Position numbers and translations under genes: made by a program. A stretch of 64,000 bases of DNA from Gammaproteobacteria bacterium (GTDB lineage Bacteria > Pseudomonadota > Gammaproteobacteria > Pseudomonadales > Azotimanducaceae), in the NCBI GenBank assembly GCA_028818795.1, contig JAPPND010000013.1:1-64000 (forward strand), written 5' to 3'. The notes below the pieces were generated by a model. That model was not told the origin of the DNA. It did no database searches and was given only the letters and a program-made list of their open reading frames with translations. Each line of letters starts with the position of its first letter. Position 1 is the stretch's first letter. This document shows, piece by piece, positions 25,052 through 37,310 of this stretch.

Positions 25052-27889
25052 ATGAACCAGGCGATTTCATCGTCATTCGGTGCGTTGCTAGCAATCACCA
25101 TTCTGCTCGTCGGCGCGCCCGTTGGCGCGGCCGAAGGCGAGATCGAGACAGTCACCGTCACGGGATCGCGTATCGCGTATTCGCCGACCGACGGACCGCA
25201 ACCGCTTACGGTCGTCACCCGCGAGGACATCGACGACTCCGGTCTGCTTTCCGTCGGCGACCTGATCCAACGCCTGCCCATGCAGGGATCCGGCATCAAC
25301 CGAACCTACAACAACGGGGGCGACGGTTCGGTTCGCGTCGAACTGCGCGCCTTGGGCTCCGCCCGTACGTTGGTGCTCGTCAACGGCAAGCGATGGGTCG
25401 CATCCGGCGAAGGCGCGAACTCGTCCATCGACCTGAACACCATCCCGATGGCCGCCATCGAGCGCGTCGAGGTGCTGAAGGACGGCGCTTCGGCGGTCTA
25501 CGGCTCCGACGCCATCGCGGGCGTAGTCAACATCATCCTGCGCAAGAACGTCGAGGGCATCGAGTTCTCGCACCAGACCGGCGACTTCGCGGCCAGCGGC
25601 GGCGGCGGCGAGCAGACTTGGAGTGTTCTCGGCGGTGGGGCGGCGGATCGGGCCCGGTTTACGATCGGCGCGAGCCTCACCACGATCGACGACCTGTCCA
25701 ACGCGGATCGGACGGAGACGGCAGCCAGGCCGGCCAACGGTGGTAGTGCAGGCACCCCTCAAGGACGATTCGGCTACGGCGGCGTGGTTGGCGGATTCGG
25801 CAACTTCACCCTGAACGAGGGGGAGGCCGGCACCGACACCAGTCACTTCCGGGAGTGGACGAGCCCAGAAGACCGTTTCAACTACAACCCGGACAACTAC
25901 ATCCAGACGCCGAGCGAGCGGCGCAATATCTTTCTGAACGGCGCCTACGACCTCACCGACCAGGTTGCGTTCCTGTTCGACGCCCTGTACCAGAACCGGC
26001 TCTCGGACCAGCTGCTCGCACCGACGCCGCTGTTCTGGGGATTCAGCGCCGACGAAGGCATCGACGCCACGAACATCCACAACCCGTTCGGCATCACCTT
26101 CTGCGGCTTCTCGGGTACCAACAACCTCGGCGTCGCTTGCAGCGAACTCGACGAACCGGTTGCCTACGGCTGGTTCGGACGGCGCATGGTCGAAGCCGGC
26201 AACCGCAACTTCCTGCAGGACATCGAGACCTTCCGGGGCGGCTTTGGTTTCGAAGGTGGCTTGGGCGACCGCTGGAACTGGCAAGCCTACTGGTCATGGG
26301 CTCAGAACAAGGCCACGTCCACCACCGAAGGGCTGTTGAATACCGACGCCATCCGCAAGGCGCTCGGTCCGGCATCCGGCTGTACTGGAGCGTGCGTGCC
26401 ACTGAACGTCTTCGGCGGCCAGGGCACGGACGCGGAATACCTGGGCGACGGTCGATGGGCCGGCTCCGGCTCCATTACCGAAGAGATGCTGAGCTACATC
26501 AGCTTCACCGCCCACGACACCGGCGGCAACGACATGAAGAACATGCACATCCAGGCGACCGGCACGGTGATGGACTTGCCGGCCGGACCCGTGGGAGCGG
26601 CGTTCGGATACGAACTGCGGGAAGAGTCCGGGTTCACGTCTCCCGATGCCCTGATCGTCACCGGTGCGACCTCGGGCAACGCCTCGCAGCCCACCGACGG
26701 TTCCTATGACGTGTCGGAGTTCTTCGGCGAGATCGGAATCCCGGTGTTGTCCGGCGCACCCCTTGCCGAGTCCCTCGACGTCAATATAGCCGTCCGCCAT
26801 TCGGATTACTCGACGTTCGGTCGGACGACCAACGGCAAGTACAACGTCATGTGGCGCCCGCACAACGATCTGTTGGTCCGCGTCACGTTGTCGGACGGCT
26901 TCCGTGCCCCATCGATCCCGGAGTTGTTCTTCGGCCAATCGGACAGCTATCCGGAATTGCAGGACCCCTGCGACGTCAACTCGCCGAACTTCACGGGCAA
27001 TGCGGCGACCGGACAGCAGACCAATGCGCAATGCCGAAGCGACGGCGTGCCAGACGGGTTCACGCAGCCGAATACGCAGATCCGCATCACTGTTGGCGGC
27101 AATCCCGCTTTGCAGCCAGAAGAATCCGACAACTTCAGCTTCGGCCTCGTCTACCAGCCCGGATGGTTGGATGGCTTCCAGGCCGAGTTGGACTGGTTCG
27201 ACATTGAAATCACCGACACGATCAGCTCCATTGGCGACCAGAACATCCTGGAGCAGTGCTATAGCGACAACCCCCAGTATTGCGAGCACGTCGACCGGGG
27301 TGCCGGTGGCTTCGTGACCGACTTGCGCAACCTCGCGACCAACGTGGGCAAGCTCGAGGTGTCGGGCACGGACGTCGCGCTGTCCTGGGACGGGGTCGAC
27401 ACGGACTGGGGCATCTTCGACTTCGGTTGGGACCTCACCAAGTATTCGACGTGGGATAGCACGGACGCGCTTGGAACGCGTTTCGTTTCGGCGGGGTACG
27501 TGTTCGGCAGTTCGCGCAACAACAACGCCGACCTCCGCTCGACAGCGCACGTCGGCTGGACCAACGGTCCTTGGGCGGCGCGCTGGTCCTTGCAATACAT
27601 CGCCGAAGCCAAGGGGGTACCGAACACCGCGCCGAGCTATGACATCGACGGCAACTACGATGCCGGCGACGATGTCCGCACCCTCGATGCGACGCTCTAC
27701 AACGACATCGTGGGATCGTACGTTTGGGAGCGGGACGCGATGACAGTCACGTTCGCGGCGGGCGTCGACAACCTGCTCGATCAGGATCCGCCCTTCTTCC
27801 CTGAGTCGTTCGCCAACGACTTCGACCCGGACTACCGGTCCTGGTCCAGCCGCTTCTGGTACGCCCGCGTCAAGGTGCTCTTCGAGTAG
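25052..27889 (+). CDS. TonB-dependent outer-membrane receptor
   Basis: A 945-residue beta-barrel importer. The signal peptide (about 1-26) ends A-A-E-G. A TonB box (I-E-T-V-T-V-T-G-S-R) follows, then a plug domain (Q-P-L-T-V-V-T-R-E-D-I, N-G-K-R-W-V, V-E-V-L-K-D-G-A-S-A-V-Y-G-S-D-A-I-A-G-V-V-N-I-I) and a long barrel with alternating aromatic strands ending W-Y-A-R-V-K-V-L-F-E. The close-packed plug motifs put it with the N-A-D-R/oar-like carbohydrate or peptide receptors, substrate unknown. Ribosome site AGAGGAG ten bases before the ATG. A good terminator follows. Confidence 0.95.
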   Translation: MNQAISSSFGALLAITILLVGAPVGAAEGEIETVTVTGSRIAYSPTDGPQPLTVVTREDIDDSGLLSVGDLIQRLPMQGSGINRTYNNGGDGSVRVELRALGSARTLVLVNGKRWVASGEGANSSIDLNTIPMAAIERVEVLKDGASAVYGSDAIAGVVNIILRKNVEGIEFSHQTGDFAASGGGGEQTWSVLGGGAADRARFTIGASLTTIDDLSNADRTETAARPANGGSAGTPQGRFGYGGVVGGFGNFTLNEGEAGTDTSHFREWTSPEDRFNYNPDNYIQTPSERRNIFLNGAYDLTDQVAFLFDALYQNRLSDQLLAPTPLFWGFSADEGIDATNIHNPFGITFCGFSGTNNLGVACSELDEPVAYGWFGRRMVEAGNRNFLQDIETFRGGFGFEGGLGDRWNWQAYWSWAQNKATSTTEGLLNTDAIRKALGPASGCTGACVPLNVFGGQGTDAEYLGDGRWAGSGSITEEMLSYISFTAHDTGGNDMKNMHIQATGTVMDLPAGPVGAAFGYELREESGFTSPDALIVTGATSGNASQPTDGSYDVSEFFGEIGIPVLSGAPLAESLDVNIAVRHSDYSTFGRTTNGKYNVMWRPHNDLLVRVTLSDGFRAPSIPELFFGQSDSYPELQDPCDVNSPNFTGNAATGQQTNAQCRSDGVPDGFTQPNTQIRITVGGNPALQPEESDNFSFGLVYQPGWLDGFQAELDWFDIEITDTISSIGDQNILEQCYSDNPQYCEHVDRGAGGFVTDLRNLATNVGKLEVSGTDVALSWDGVDTDWGIFDFGWDLTKYSTWDSTDALGTRFVSAGYVFGSSRNNNADLRSTAHVGWTNGPWAARWSLQYIAEAKGVPNTAPSYDIDGNYDAGDDVRTLDATLYNDIVGSYVWERDAMTVTFAAGVDNLLDQDPPFFPESFANDFDPDYRSWSSRFWYARVKVLFE

Positions 27890-27904
27890 GCCCAGCTAGG
27901 GTGA

Positions 27905-27935
27905 CAACGCCACCCCGTATCCCGGGGTGGCGTTG
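27905..27935. terminator. Intrinsic terminator of the TonB receptor gene
   Basis: The 12-base arms CAACGCCACCCC and GGGGTGGCGTTG enclose a 7-base loop and are followed by TTT. It lies 16 bases after the receptor stop and just before the 3' end of the convergent membrane protein gene, so it may serve both strands. Confidence 0.85.
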
Positions 27936-27937
27936 TT

Positions 27938-28366
27938 TCAGAAAGCGCCTCGAACAAGCTGGAATCCCTGCGCCCCAAGCAGCAACGGCAACGATGCGTC
28001 TATCAACATCCAGATGACGGATTCGGCGTCGGTGCCGGTCGGGGCGTAACCGGGGTTCAACAGGTTCAGATAGCTCCAAAACAGGAGGATGCCGACGCCG
28101 AGAAAGCCGTAGAACAGCGTGTTGGCGGCAATGTACGCCCGGCTGACCGGCGCGTCGTCGCCTTCGCCGTCGACCGCCCGCTTGCGCCGGTAGGCGAGGA
28201 TCGTTCCCGCCACGAGTGCCACGACCATGAACGGATCCAGAATCATCCAGAACGGACTGTAGGGTTGTGCCGCCGTGGAGACGTGGTAGAGCGGTTCGAT
28301 CACGGTGTGGATCGCGACCGCGAATGCCATCGCGATGAATCCCCAGCCTGCGATGCGTTTGGCCAT
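27938..28366 (-). CDS. Small integral membrane protein of unknown function
   Basis: A 142-residue protein with four hydrophobic segments (about 6-22, 40-58, 78-100, 116-134) and a positively charged loop (Y-R-R-K-R-A-V-D) after the second. I recognise no family. It is transcribed convergent to the TonB receptor gene. Upstream of its ATG at 28366 lie only 46 bases before the uvrA stop on the same strand, so it may be cotranscribed with uvrA. Confidence 0.6.
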   Translation of the reverse strand: MAKRIAGWGFIAMAFAVAIHTVIEPLYHVSTAAQPYSPFWMILDPFMVVALVAGTILAYRRKRAVDGEGDDAPVSRAYIAANTLFYGFLGVGILLFWSYLNLLNPGYAPTGTDAESVIWMLIDASLPLLLGAQGFQLVRGAF

Positions 28367-28412
28367 GTCAGCTCTCCCCTTTGGACCGATTGAAGCCTAC
28401 GGCTTTCTGACG

Positions 28413-31337
<2,925 letters not shown>

Positions 31338-31533
31338 GTTTGGACACCTCGGAATAAAACACCACAACTTACGCCGATGGCGCTCGACGGGCAATAGCAC
31401 CTTGCCTTTGGGCAGACCTTACGTTGCGATCGAAATGGTCAATGTCTCACACGCGCTATGGCCGATATCGCTAGGGTTCGCCGACGCGAAGGGCTTACAC
31501 TCTTGCATCTTTGACGATTGAGTCGGAGCGGAC

Positions 31534-32043
31534 ATGGCAAGCGGCAGCATCAACAAGGTCATTCTCATCGGCAACTTGGGGGCCGACCCCGAGATGCGCT
31601 ACACACAGGACCAGAGTGCGGTTGCCAACCTTCGGATTGCCACCAGCGAGCGATGGACGGACCGGGCGACCAATGAACGTCGGGAGCGCACCGATTGGCA
31701 CCGGGTCGTCTGCTTCCGGCGCCTGGCGGAAATCTGCGGGGAATACCTGCACAAGGGATCGAAGGTGTACATCGAGGGACAGCTCCAGACGCGTTCGTGG
31801 GAGGGTCAGGATGGGCAGACCCGCTACATGACCGAAGTCGTGGCAAGGGACATGCAGATGCTCGACAGCCGGGGTAGCGGGGGCGGTTTCGGTGGCCCCG
31901 ACGACGGGGGCGGCTACGGCGACCGAGGTGGGCAACGCGACCGTGGGGGCTACGGTAGCGACCAGCCGCCCCGGAGCCCGCCACCATCGCCGCCCAAGCC
32001 GGCTGCCGACGCCGACGACTTCGAGGACGACATTCCGTTCTAG
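31534..32043 (+). CDS. ssb: Single-stranded DNA-binding protein
   Basis: A 169-residue SSB. The OB-fold occupies residues 5-110 ([30 protein letters not shown]). A Gly- and Pro-rich linker follows, and the tail D-D-F-E-D-D-I-P-F is the conserved partner-binding tip. It coats single-stranded DNA in replication and repair. It diverges from uvrA, as in many gammaproteobacteria; I see no CTG-N10-CAG LexA site in the gap. Confidence 0.97.
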   Translation: MASGSINKVILIGNLGADPEMRYTQDQSAVANLRIATSERWTDRATNERRERTDWHRVVCFRRLAEICGEYLHKGSKVYIEGQLQTRSWEGQDGQTRYMTEVVARDMQMLDSRGSGGGFGGPDDGGGYGDRGGQRDRGGYGSDQPPRSPPPSPPKPAADADDFEDDIPF

Positions 32044-32053
32044 CGGTTGCGCG

Positions 32054-32129
32054 GTAGGGGACATGCCTAGCACCCGCGGTGTCCCGCGCGGTAACCGCGC
32101 GCCCTGCGGGCGCGTAAGGGTCGCCCTAC
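32054..32129. mobile_element. MITE-like repeat element with GTAGGGG ends, copy E3
   Basis: A degenerate 76-base copy from GTAGGGGACATGCC to GGGTCGCCCTAC, with the internal CGCGCGCCCTGCGGGCGCG hairpin of the family. Its right end lies within the 3' end of uppP: on the minus strand the terminal GTAGGG supplies the uppP TAG stop. Terminus and host gene share four bases. Confidence 0.7.
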
Positions 32130-32923
32130 GAGCCGAGAGCGAGGAGAGCGATGCCCAGCAACACCCGGTAGATCACAAACGGCGTCATGCCGATGCGTTC
32201 GATGAAGCGGATGAACATCGCGATGCAGGCGAAGGCGCTTGCACCGGCAAGTGCGAACCCCAATCCCAAGTCGATCCACGGCAGGGGCGTTTCCGGGCTG
32301 GCGTCCAGCGCCGTGTAGAACGCCGCTCCTACGATTGCCGGAATCGACAGCAGGAACGAGAACCGCGCAGCGGCGTGACGGGTCAGGCCCAGCGCCAGGG
32401 CGGCCGCGATGGTGATTCCGGATCTCGATGTGCCCGGAATGAGCGCAATGGCCTGGGCGAGGCCGATGAGCGTCGCTTGTAGGTAGCTCGGCGTGGCGCC
32501 TTCGCCGCGGTACCGGTCGGCGACCCACAGCGCGATGCCGAATGCGATCGTGGTGGCCGCGATGATGGTTGTCGACCTCAGGTGCGACTCGATGTGGGTC
32601 TTGAACAGAAACCCGACCACGACGATGGGGATCGTGGCAATGCCGACCTTTGCCAGCAGATCGAGGTTTTCGTCCCATCGGCGGTGCATTGCCAACGATA
32701 CGCCGCTGTGCGCGAACCCCGCGAGGTCCTGTCGGAAGTAGACGGCCACGGCGACCACGGTGCCGAGGTGGACTGCCACGTCGAACGCGAGTCCTTGGTC
32801 GGGCCAGTCCGTTAGCGCGGCGGGAAGGATCAGATGTGCGGAGCTCGAGACCGGCAGGAATTCGGTGATCCCCTGGATGAGCGCCAGGACGACGATCTGC
32901 AGGAGTCCGACTGAGGTTTCCAC
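32126..32923 (-). CDS. uppP: Undecaprenyl-diphosphate phosphatase UppP/BacA
   Basis: A 265-residue integral membrane phosphatase that recycles the C55 lipid carrier for peptidoglycan and O-antigen. The catalytic motifs are present: Q-G-I-T-E-F-L-P-V-S-S-S-A-H (18-30, with Glu21 and His30) and P-G-T-S-R-S-G in the second repeat. Eight hydrophobic segments. Its last codons read into the end of repeat E3, which provides the TAG stop. Confers bacitracin resistance when overproduced (family knowledge). Confidence 0.95.
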   Translation of the reverse strand: METSVGLLQIVVLALIQGITEFLPVSSSAHLILPAALTDWPDQGLAFDVAVHLGTVVAVAVYFRQDLAGFAHSGVSLAMHRRWDENLDLLAKVGIATIPIVVVGFLFKTHIESHLRSTTIIAATTIAFGIALWVADRYRGEGATPSYLQATLIGLAQAIALIPGTSRSGITIAAALALGLTRHAAARFSFLLSIPAIVGAAFYTALDASPETPLPWIDLGLGFALAGASAFACIAMFIRFIERIGMTPFVIYRVLLGIALLALGS

Positions 32924-32987
32924 GCCGGAAGTCTACGGGGGCGACGCCCCGTTGGGTATGGCCCCGTTTTGCCGAGTCGGAGGTGAT

Positions 32988-33596
32988 ATGGTTGTGGCGA
33001 TGCCCGATCATCAAGAGATTCCGCTGTTCCCGCTGGGCCATGTCCTTTTCACCGGCGGTCGGCTACCCCTGCAGATCTTCGAACCGCGCTACCTCGATCT
33101 GATCGGGCGCTGCCTGAAAACGGACACGGGCTTCGGTGTGGTCCTCATCCGGGAAGGTACGGAGACGTTCGGCGCCTCGGGGCCGCCGTCGTTGTTCAAC
33201 ATCGGCACCTACGCCCGTATCGTTGACTTCAGCCAGTTGGCGAACGGCCTATTGGGCATCGTCTGCGTGGGCGGCGGCAAGTTTCGCATCGAGCGATCCT
33301 GGGAAGCGCCCGATCACTTGGTGATGGCCAAGGTGGAGTTCCTCGCGGAGGAGCCCCAGAGCCAGTTGGGGGCGGAGTTTGCCTCGCTTGTCGATACGCT
33401 TCGCGTGCTCGTCAAGCATCCGATGATCGAGAAACTCGACCTCGACGTCGACTACGACGATGCTCGGTCGGTGAGCTGGCGGTTGGCGGAGCTTCTTCCA
33501 TTGGAAGCCGAGACCCGGCAAAGCCTGCTGCAGATGCAATCGCCCAGGGAACGCCTGGTCGAGATTCGCCGGCTGATCGCGAAGTTGAAGGGCTGA
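32988..33596 (+). CDS. LON peptidase substrate-binding (N-terminal) domain protein
   Basis: A 202-residue protein consisting only of the Lon N-terminal domain: I-P-L-F-P-L-G-H-V-L-F, L-P-L-Q-I-F-E-P-R-Y, F-G-V-V-L-I-R-E-G and G-T-Y-A-R-I-V-D-F near residues 65-75. There is no ATPase or protease part. The family is common in proteobacteria, of uncertain role. Two ATGs are possible; 32988 is best spaced from the GGAGG site at 32979, 33000 gives the more family-like start M-P-D-H. nadD follows at 8 bases. Confidence 0.85.
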   Translation: MVVAMPDHQEIPLFPLGHVLFTGGRLPLQIFEPRYLDLIGRCLKTDTGFGVVLIREGTETFGASGPPSLFNIGTYARIVDFSQLANGLLGIVCVGGGKFRIERSWEAPDHLVMAKVEFLAEEPQSQLGAEFASLVDTLRVLVKHPMIEKLDLDVDYDDARSVSWRLAELLPLEAETRQSLLQMQSPRERLVEIRRLIAKLKG

Positions 33597-33604
33597 CGGT
33601 CCGC

Positions 33605-34270
33605 GTGAAGGCGATCCTCGGTGGCACGTTCGATCCCGTCCATCTCGGCCACCTCCACGCGGCGCGGCGCGCCCGGGCGGCCCTCGGGGTTCCGGACGTC
33701 ACGCTGTTGCTGGCGGCGCGTCCGGGGCATCGGGCCGCACCCCGGGCGGGAACTCGTGACCGATGGCGGATGTTGCGTCTTGCGACGCGGCGCGATGCCG
33801 GCCTGCTGGCGTCCGACCTGGAAGTGGTCCGGCCGGGCCCGTCATATACGGTCGACTCGTTGAGCGGCCTCCGCGGTGGCGATCCGTTGGTCTGGTTGAT
33901 TGGCCGTGACGCACTGGCGGACGTGCCGAGTTGGCATCGTGCCGGCGAACTGGCATCGCTCTGCCACCTCCTGGTGCTGGACCGGCCCGGCGTGAACGGG
34001 TTCGGGCCGCCTGTCCCGCAGGGTTTCGAACGCCTCGACGACATAGCGCATCTCGCGGAGCGTCCGAGCGGTGGTCTGTACTGCCTGCCCAACGCCATGC
34101 TCGACATCTCCGCCAGCCAGATACGCCGGATGATCGCCGAAGGCGGCGATGCGAGTGCGTTGCTACCGTGCGATGTGTGGACATATATTTGGCAGCGGGG
34201 CCTGTATCGGTCCAGCGGAGTCGAAGGCAGCCCGGACGAGCCTAAGGAGCGATGCCGTCGAGACCAGTGA
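33605..34270 (+). CDS. nadD: Nicotinate-nucleotide adenylyltransferase
   Basis: A 221-residue enzyme that makes deamido-NAD from nicotinate mononucleotide and ATP. The nucleotidyltransferase signature is G-G-T-F-D-P-V-H-L-G-H (6-16) and the second motif is I-S-A-S-Q-I-R-R near residue 178. The last 20 residues are a charged tail. GTG start at 33605. It leads the nadD-rsfS-rlmH-mrdA-rodA series, all nearly abutting. Confidence 0.95.
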   Translation: MKAILGGTFDPVHLGHLHAARRARAALGVPDVTLLLAARPGHRAAPRAGTRDRWRMLRLATRRDAGLLASDLEVVRPGPSYTVDSLSGLRGGDPLVWLIGRDALADVPSWHRAGELASLCHLLVLDRPGVNGFGPPVPQGFERLDDIAHLAERPSGGLYCLPNAMLDISASQIRRMIAEGGDASALLPCDVWTYIWQRGLYRSSGVEGSPDEPKERCRRDQ

Positions 34271-34271
34271 A

Positions 34272-34670
34272 TTGAACGAGCCAGCGAGATGTTTGGGGGC
34301 GCTGGTGATGGCAGCGGTTGACGACCGCAAGGGTGTCGACCCGGTGGCGCTGGACGTGTCCAAGCTGACCGAGTTGACCGACACCATGGTGATCGTGACG
34401 GGAACGTCCAATCGTCACGTCAAGGCGATTGTGGACAACATCCTACTGGCCGCGAAACGGAGCGGTGCCGATGTCCTGGGTACGGAGGGTCGAGAACACA
34501 ACGACTGGGTGCTGATCGATCTTGCGGATGTCGTGGTCCACGTCATGAGCACGGCGGCGCGACGCTTCTACGACTTGGAGCGCCTTTGGGAGCAGCCGGA
34601 ACGGGCCTTCGGCCAAGCGTCCGCGTCCCAAACGGGTACGTCCGCCCAAGACGGACGCTTAAGCGTTTGA
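34272..34670 (+). CDS. rsfS: Ribosome silencing factor RsfS
   Basis: A 132-residue protein that binds L14 and blocks 30S-50S joining in starvation. Family core: A-L-D-V-S-K-L-T-E-L-T-D-T-M-V-I-V-T-G-T-S-N-R-H-V (28-52) and G-R-E-H-N-D-W-V-L-I-D-L-A-D-V-V-V-H-V. No ATG or GTG lies at the expected start; the TTG at 34272, right after the nadD stop, fits the family length. The ATG at 34308 would remove the first helix. An extra 25-residue polar tail follows the domain. Confidence 0.92.
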   Translation: MNEPARCLGALVMAAVDDRKGVDPVALDVSKLTELTDTMVIVTGTSNRHVKAIVDNILLAAKRSGADVLGTEGREHNDWVLIDLADVVVHVMSTAARRFYDLERLWEQPERAFGQASASQTGTSAQDGRLSV

Positions 34671-35098
34671 AGCTCAGAATCCTCACCGTTGGGAAGGCGC
34701 CGGGATGGATCGACGAAGGGTTTGCCGAATATGCACAGCGAATGGCCGTGGAGCGGCTGGAGCTCGTCGTCGTGTCGGCCCGGCGCGGACAGACCGACGA
34801 ACAGCGGTTGCTGGCGGCCGTGCGCGAACGCGAGATGCCCGTGGTTTTGGACCGGTGCGGGAAGGCCATCTCGAGCGAAGACTTGGCGACGCTCTTGGCC
34901 GAATGGCGGATGCAGGGTCGCGATGTTGCGTTTCTTGTCGGTGGCGTCGAGGGATTGGGGCCGCTAGCCCGGCAACGAGCGGAACACGTGCTGTCCTTGT
35001 CCGACATGACGTTGCCGCACCTTCTGGTGAGGGTCGTGCTTGCCGAACAGTTGTACCGCGCCTCCACGATCCTTGGTAACCACCCGTATCACCGATGA
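34667..35098 (+). CDS. rlmH: 23S rRNA pseudouridine-1915 N3-methyltransferase RlmH
   Basis: A 143-residue SPOUT methyltransferase that acts on the 70S ribosome. Conserved features: the start M-K-L-R-I-L-T-V-G-K, F-L-V-G-G-V-E-G-L near residue 100, and the SAM-knot end S-L-S-D-M-T-L-P-H-L-L-V-R-V-V-L-A-E-Q-L-Y-R-A. The TTG at 34667 overlaps rsfS as TTGA. It pairs with rsfS as in most bacteria. Confidence 0.96.
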   Translation: MKLRILTVGKAPGWIDEGFAEYAQRMAVERLELVVVSARRGQTDEQRLLAAVREREMPVVLDRCGKAISSEDLATLLAEWRMQGRDVAFLVGGVEGLGPLARQRAEHVLSLSDMTLPHLLVRVVLAEQLYRASTILGNHPYHR

Positions 35099-35126
35099 AC
35101 AAGGCCCGAACCAAGGCGCAGATCCG

Positions 35127-37235
35127 ATGACTCGTCCCTTCCCCGGTTGGCACGCCGTCAAGGGCATCTTCGACCGCGACCGTGCTCGACAACAGGCTCA
35201 ACTGAAGGACGTCGACCAGGAGCGCCGGGATTTCGCATCGCGCACCCTAGTGGTGTTCTTCATCGTCGCCGTGATGTGCTGCGTCCTGACGGCCCGCATG
35301 GTGTGGCTCACCGTGTTCAAGCACGACGAGTACCGCACGATCTCGGAGGACAACCGGATTCAAATGTTCGGCGTGCCGCCGCCCAGGGGTCGAATCTACG
35401 ACCGGACCGGCATCCTCCTGGCCGACAACGTGCCGGTGTTCTCGATCTTCGTTATCCCGGAACTGACCGACAACGTGGACGCCACGTTGTCGGCGATCGC
35501 GGCGTTGGTCGAGCTATCCGATGAAGAGATCGATGCGTTTCATACCTTGGCGAGCGAGAGTTTTCCCCACTCTCCCGTCCGGGTGAGACCGCAGATTACT
35601 CCCGAGGAGCGCGCCGTTATCGAGGTCAACCGTCACCGCCTGAGCGGTGTCCAGGTGAGGCCGGATACCGTTCGACACTATCCTTACGGCGAGGTGATGG
35701 CCCACGCCGTCGGGTCCGTCCGGCGCAAGACGGCGGAGGACATCCGACGGCTGGACCGGCGGCGCTACAGCCGCACCCAGTTTGTCGGGAAACGTGGCGT
35801 GGAGGCGTTCTACGAACACTCCCTGCACGGCGAACCGGGCTCGCGGCAGGTCGAGGTCGACGCCCTCGGTCGGGAGCAACGCGAACTTGGCCGGAATCCG
35901 CCGCGTCCGGGGTGGAACCTCACGTTGCATCTCGACGCGTCGTTGCAGGTCGCGGCGGCACAGGCCCTTGGCGAACGGCGGGGCGCGGTGGTGGCCATCG
36001 ATCCGCGCTCCGGCGGCATCCTCGCCCTGGCAAGCGTGCCGGGCTACGACCCCAACCTGTTCGTTACCGGCATGGATCCGGCCGTCTACGACGAGTTGGT
36101 CATCTCGCCAAACAAACCGCTGTTCAACCGAGCCGCGAACGGTCGCTACGCCCCCGGTTCGACTTTCAAGCCCATCGTCGGCTTGGCGGCGTTGGCACAC
36201 GGGGTGACCGACTGGGAGCGCACGATCGTCGACAACGATGGGGTATACCGGCTGCCGAACAACCGCAGGCAGTACCGGGATTGGACCTGGACGAAGGACA
36301 ACCCCAGTGGCCAAGGTGTGATCGACCTCCACCGGGCGATCTACCGTTCCTCCAACATCTACTTCTACGGTCTTGGCGACAGGCTGCCCGTGGACTCGAT
36401 TCCACGCTTCGCCGCCCAGTTCGGGTATGGCCGGGTCCTATCCATCGACGTCGCTGGCGCCGAGCCCGGACTGTTGCCGGACAGCGAGTGGAAGATGGGT
36501 GCCCGAGGCGAAGGCTGGTACCCGGGCGACAACCTGAACCTGGCCATCGGCCAGGGGGACTTGCTCGCCACGCCGCTTCAACTTGCCACCGTCGCCTCGA
36601 TCATCGCCAACAGGGGTCGCGTCGTACGTCCCAGAATGCTGCTGAACAGTGACGCCGATCTCCCCGAACTCGAGAACGGCGAGCTGACCGTGGACTTCGT
36701 GGCGCTCGGCGGCATCGAAGCCGGTCCGGCTAGTGGAAGTCAAAACGAGCATGCGGGAACGCGACCGGGGGATGCGGGTCTTCGACCCGAGGATGCGGGT
36801 CTCCGATCCGTCGATTGGCAGAGAATGGTCGATGCCATGGAAGCGGTCGTGCATCGGGGCAACCAAGGCTACCGGGAGAATGGCACCGCATGGGCGTACA
36901 TCGGCCAGGACATCGCGTACCGGATGGCGGGCAAATCCGGAACGGCCCAGGTCGTGGGAATCGCCCAGGGCGAGGAATACGACGAAGAGGAACTCGATGA
37001 GTTCAGCCGCAAGCACGCGTGGTTCATCGCCTTCGCCCCGGTCGACGATCCCCGGATTGCCGTCTGCGTGCTCGTAGAGAACGGCGGCAGCGGTAGCGCT
37101 GTGGCGGGACCGGTGGCACGAGAGGTCCTCGACCACTACCTGTTGCCGGAACTCGCCGCGGTGACTTCCACGGCCACGGCGCTCGCGAGTGGATCGGGGC
37201 GAGCCCTAGCGGGGGCACCTAGGCCCGACGACTGA
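35127..37235 (+). CDS. mrdA: Penicillin-binding protein 2 (elongasome transpeptidase)
   Basis: PBP2 crosslinks lateral-wall peptidoglycan with RodA. It has one N-terminal membrane span (about residues 38-60), a dimerisation/pedestal domain and a transpeptidase domain: S-T-F-K (about 345), S-S-N and K-S-G-T-A (about 602). Its 702 residues exceed the usual 630 or so: an insertion of about 25 residues before the last helices contains R-P-G-D-A-G-L and R-P-E-D-A-G-L in tandem. ATG at 35127. rodA follows after 75 bases. Confidence 0.96.
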   Translation: MTRPFPGWHAVKGIFDRDRARQQAQLKDVDQERRDFASRTLVVFFIVAVMCCVLTARMVWLTVFKHDEYRTISEDNRIQMFGVPPPRGRIYDRTGILLADNVPVFSIFVIPELTDNVDATLSAIAALVELSDEEIDAFHTLASESFPHSPVRVRPQITPEERAVIEVNRHRLSGVQVRPDTVRHYPYGEVMAHAVGSVRRKTAEDIRRLDRRRYSRTQFVGKRGVEAFYEHSLHGEPGSRQVEVDALGREQRELGRNPPRPGWNLTLHLDASLQVAAAQALGERRGAVVAIDPRSGGILALASVPGYDPNLFVTGMDPAVYDELVISPNKPLFNRAANGRYAPGSTFKPIVGLAALAHGVTDWERTIVDNDGVYRLPNNRRQYRDWTWTKDNPSGQGVIDLHRAIYRSSNIYFYGLGDRLPVDSIPRFAAQFGYGRVLSIDVAGAEPGLLPDSEWKMGARGEGWYPGDNLNLAIGQGDLLATPLQLATVASIIANRGRVVRPRMLLNSDADLPELENGELTVDFVALGGIEAGPASGSQNEHAGTRPGDAGLRPEDAGLRSVDWQRMVDAMEAVVHRGNQGYRENGTAWAYIGQDIAYRMAGKSGTAQVVGIAQGEEYDEEELDEFSRKHAWFIAFAPVDDPRIAVCVLVENGGSGSAVAGPVAREVLDHYLLPELAAVTSTATALASGSGRALAGAPRPDD

Positions 37236-37310
37236 TTGTGACAACGGCATCGAAACTTGAGGCGGGTGAGAGCCTTTCTTTTCCGCGGACAACAGAGATA
37301 GGAAGCTGAC

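Noticed and set aside
31338-31533. LexA operator between uvrA and ssb
   Set aside because: No CTG-N10-CAG or close variant is seen.
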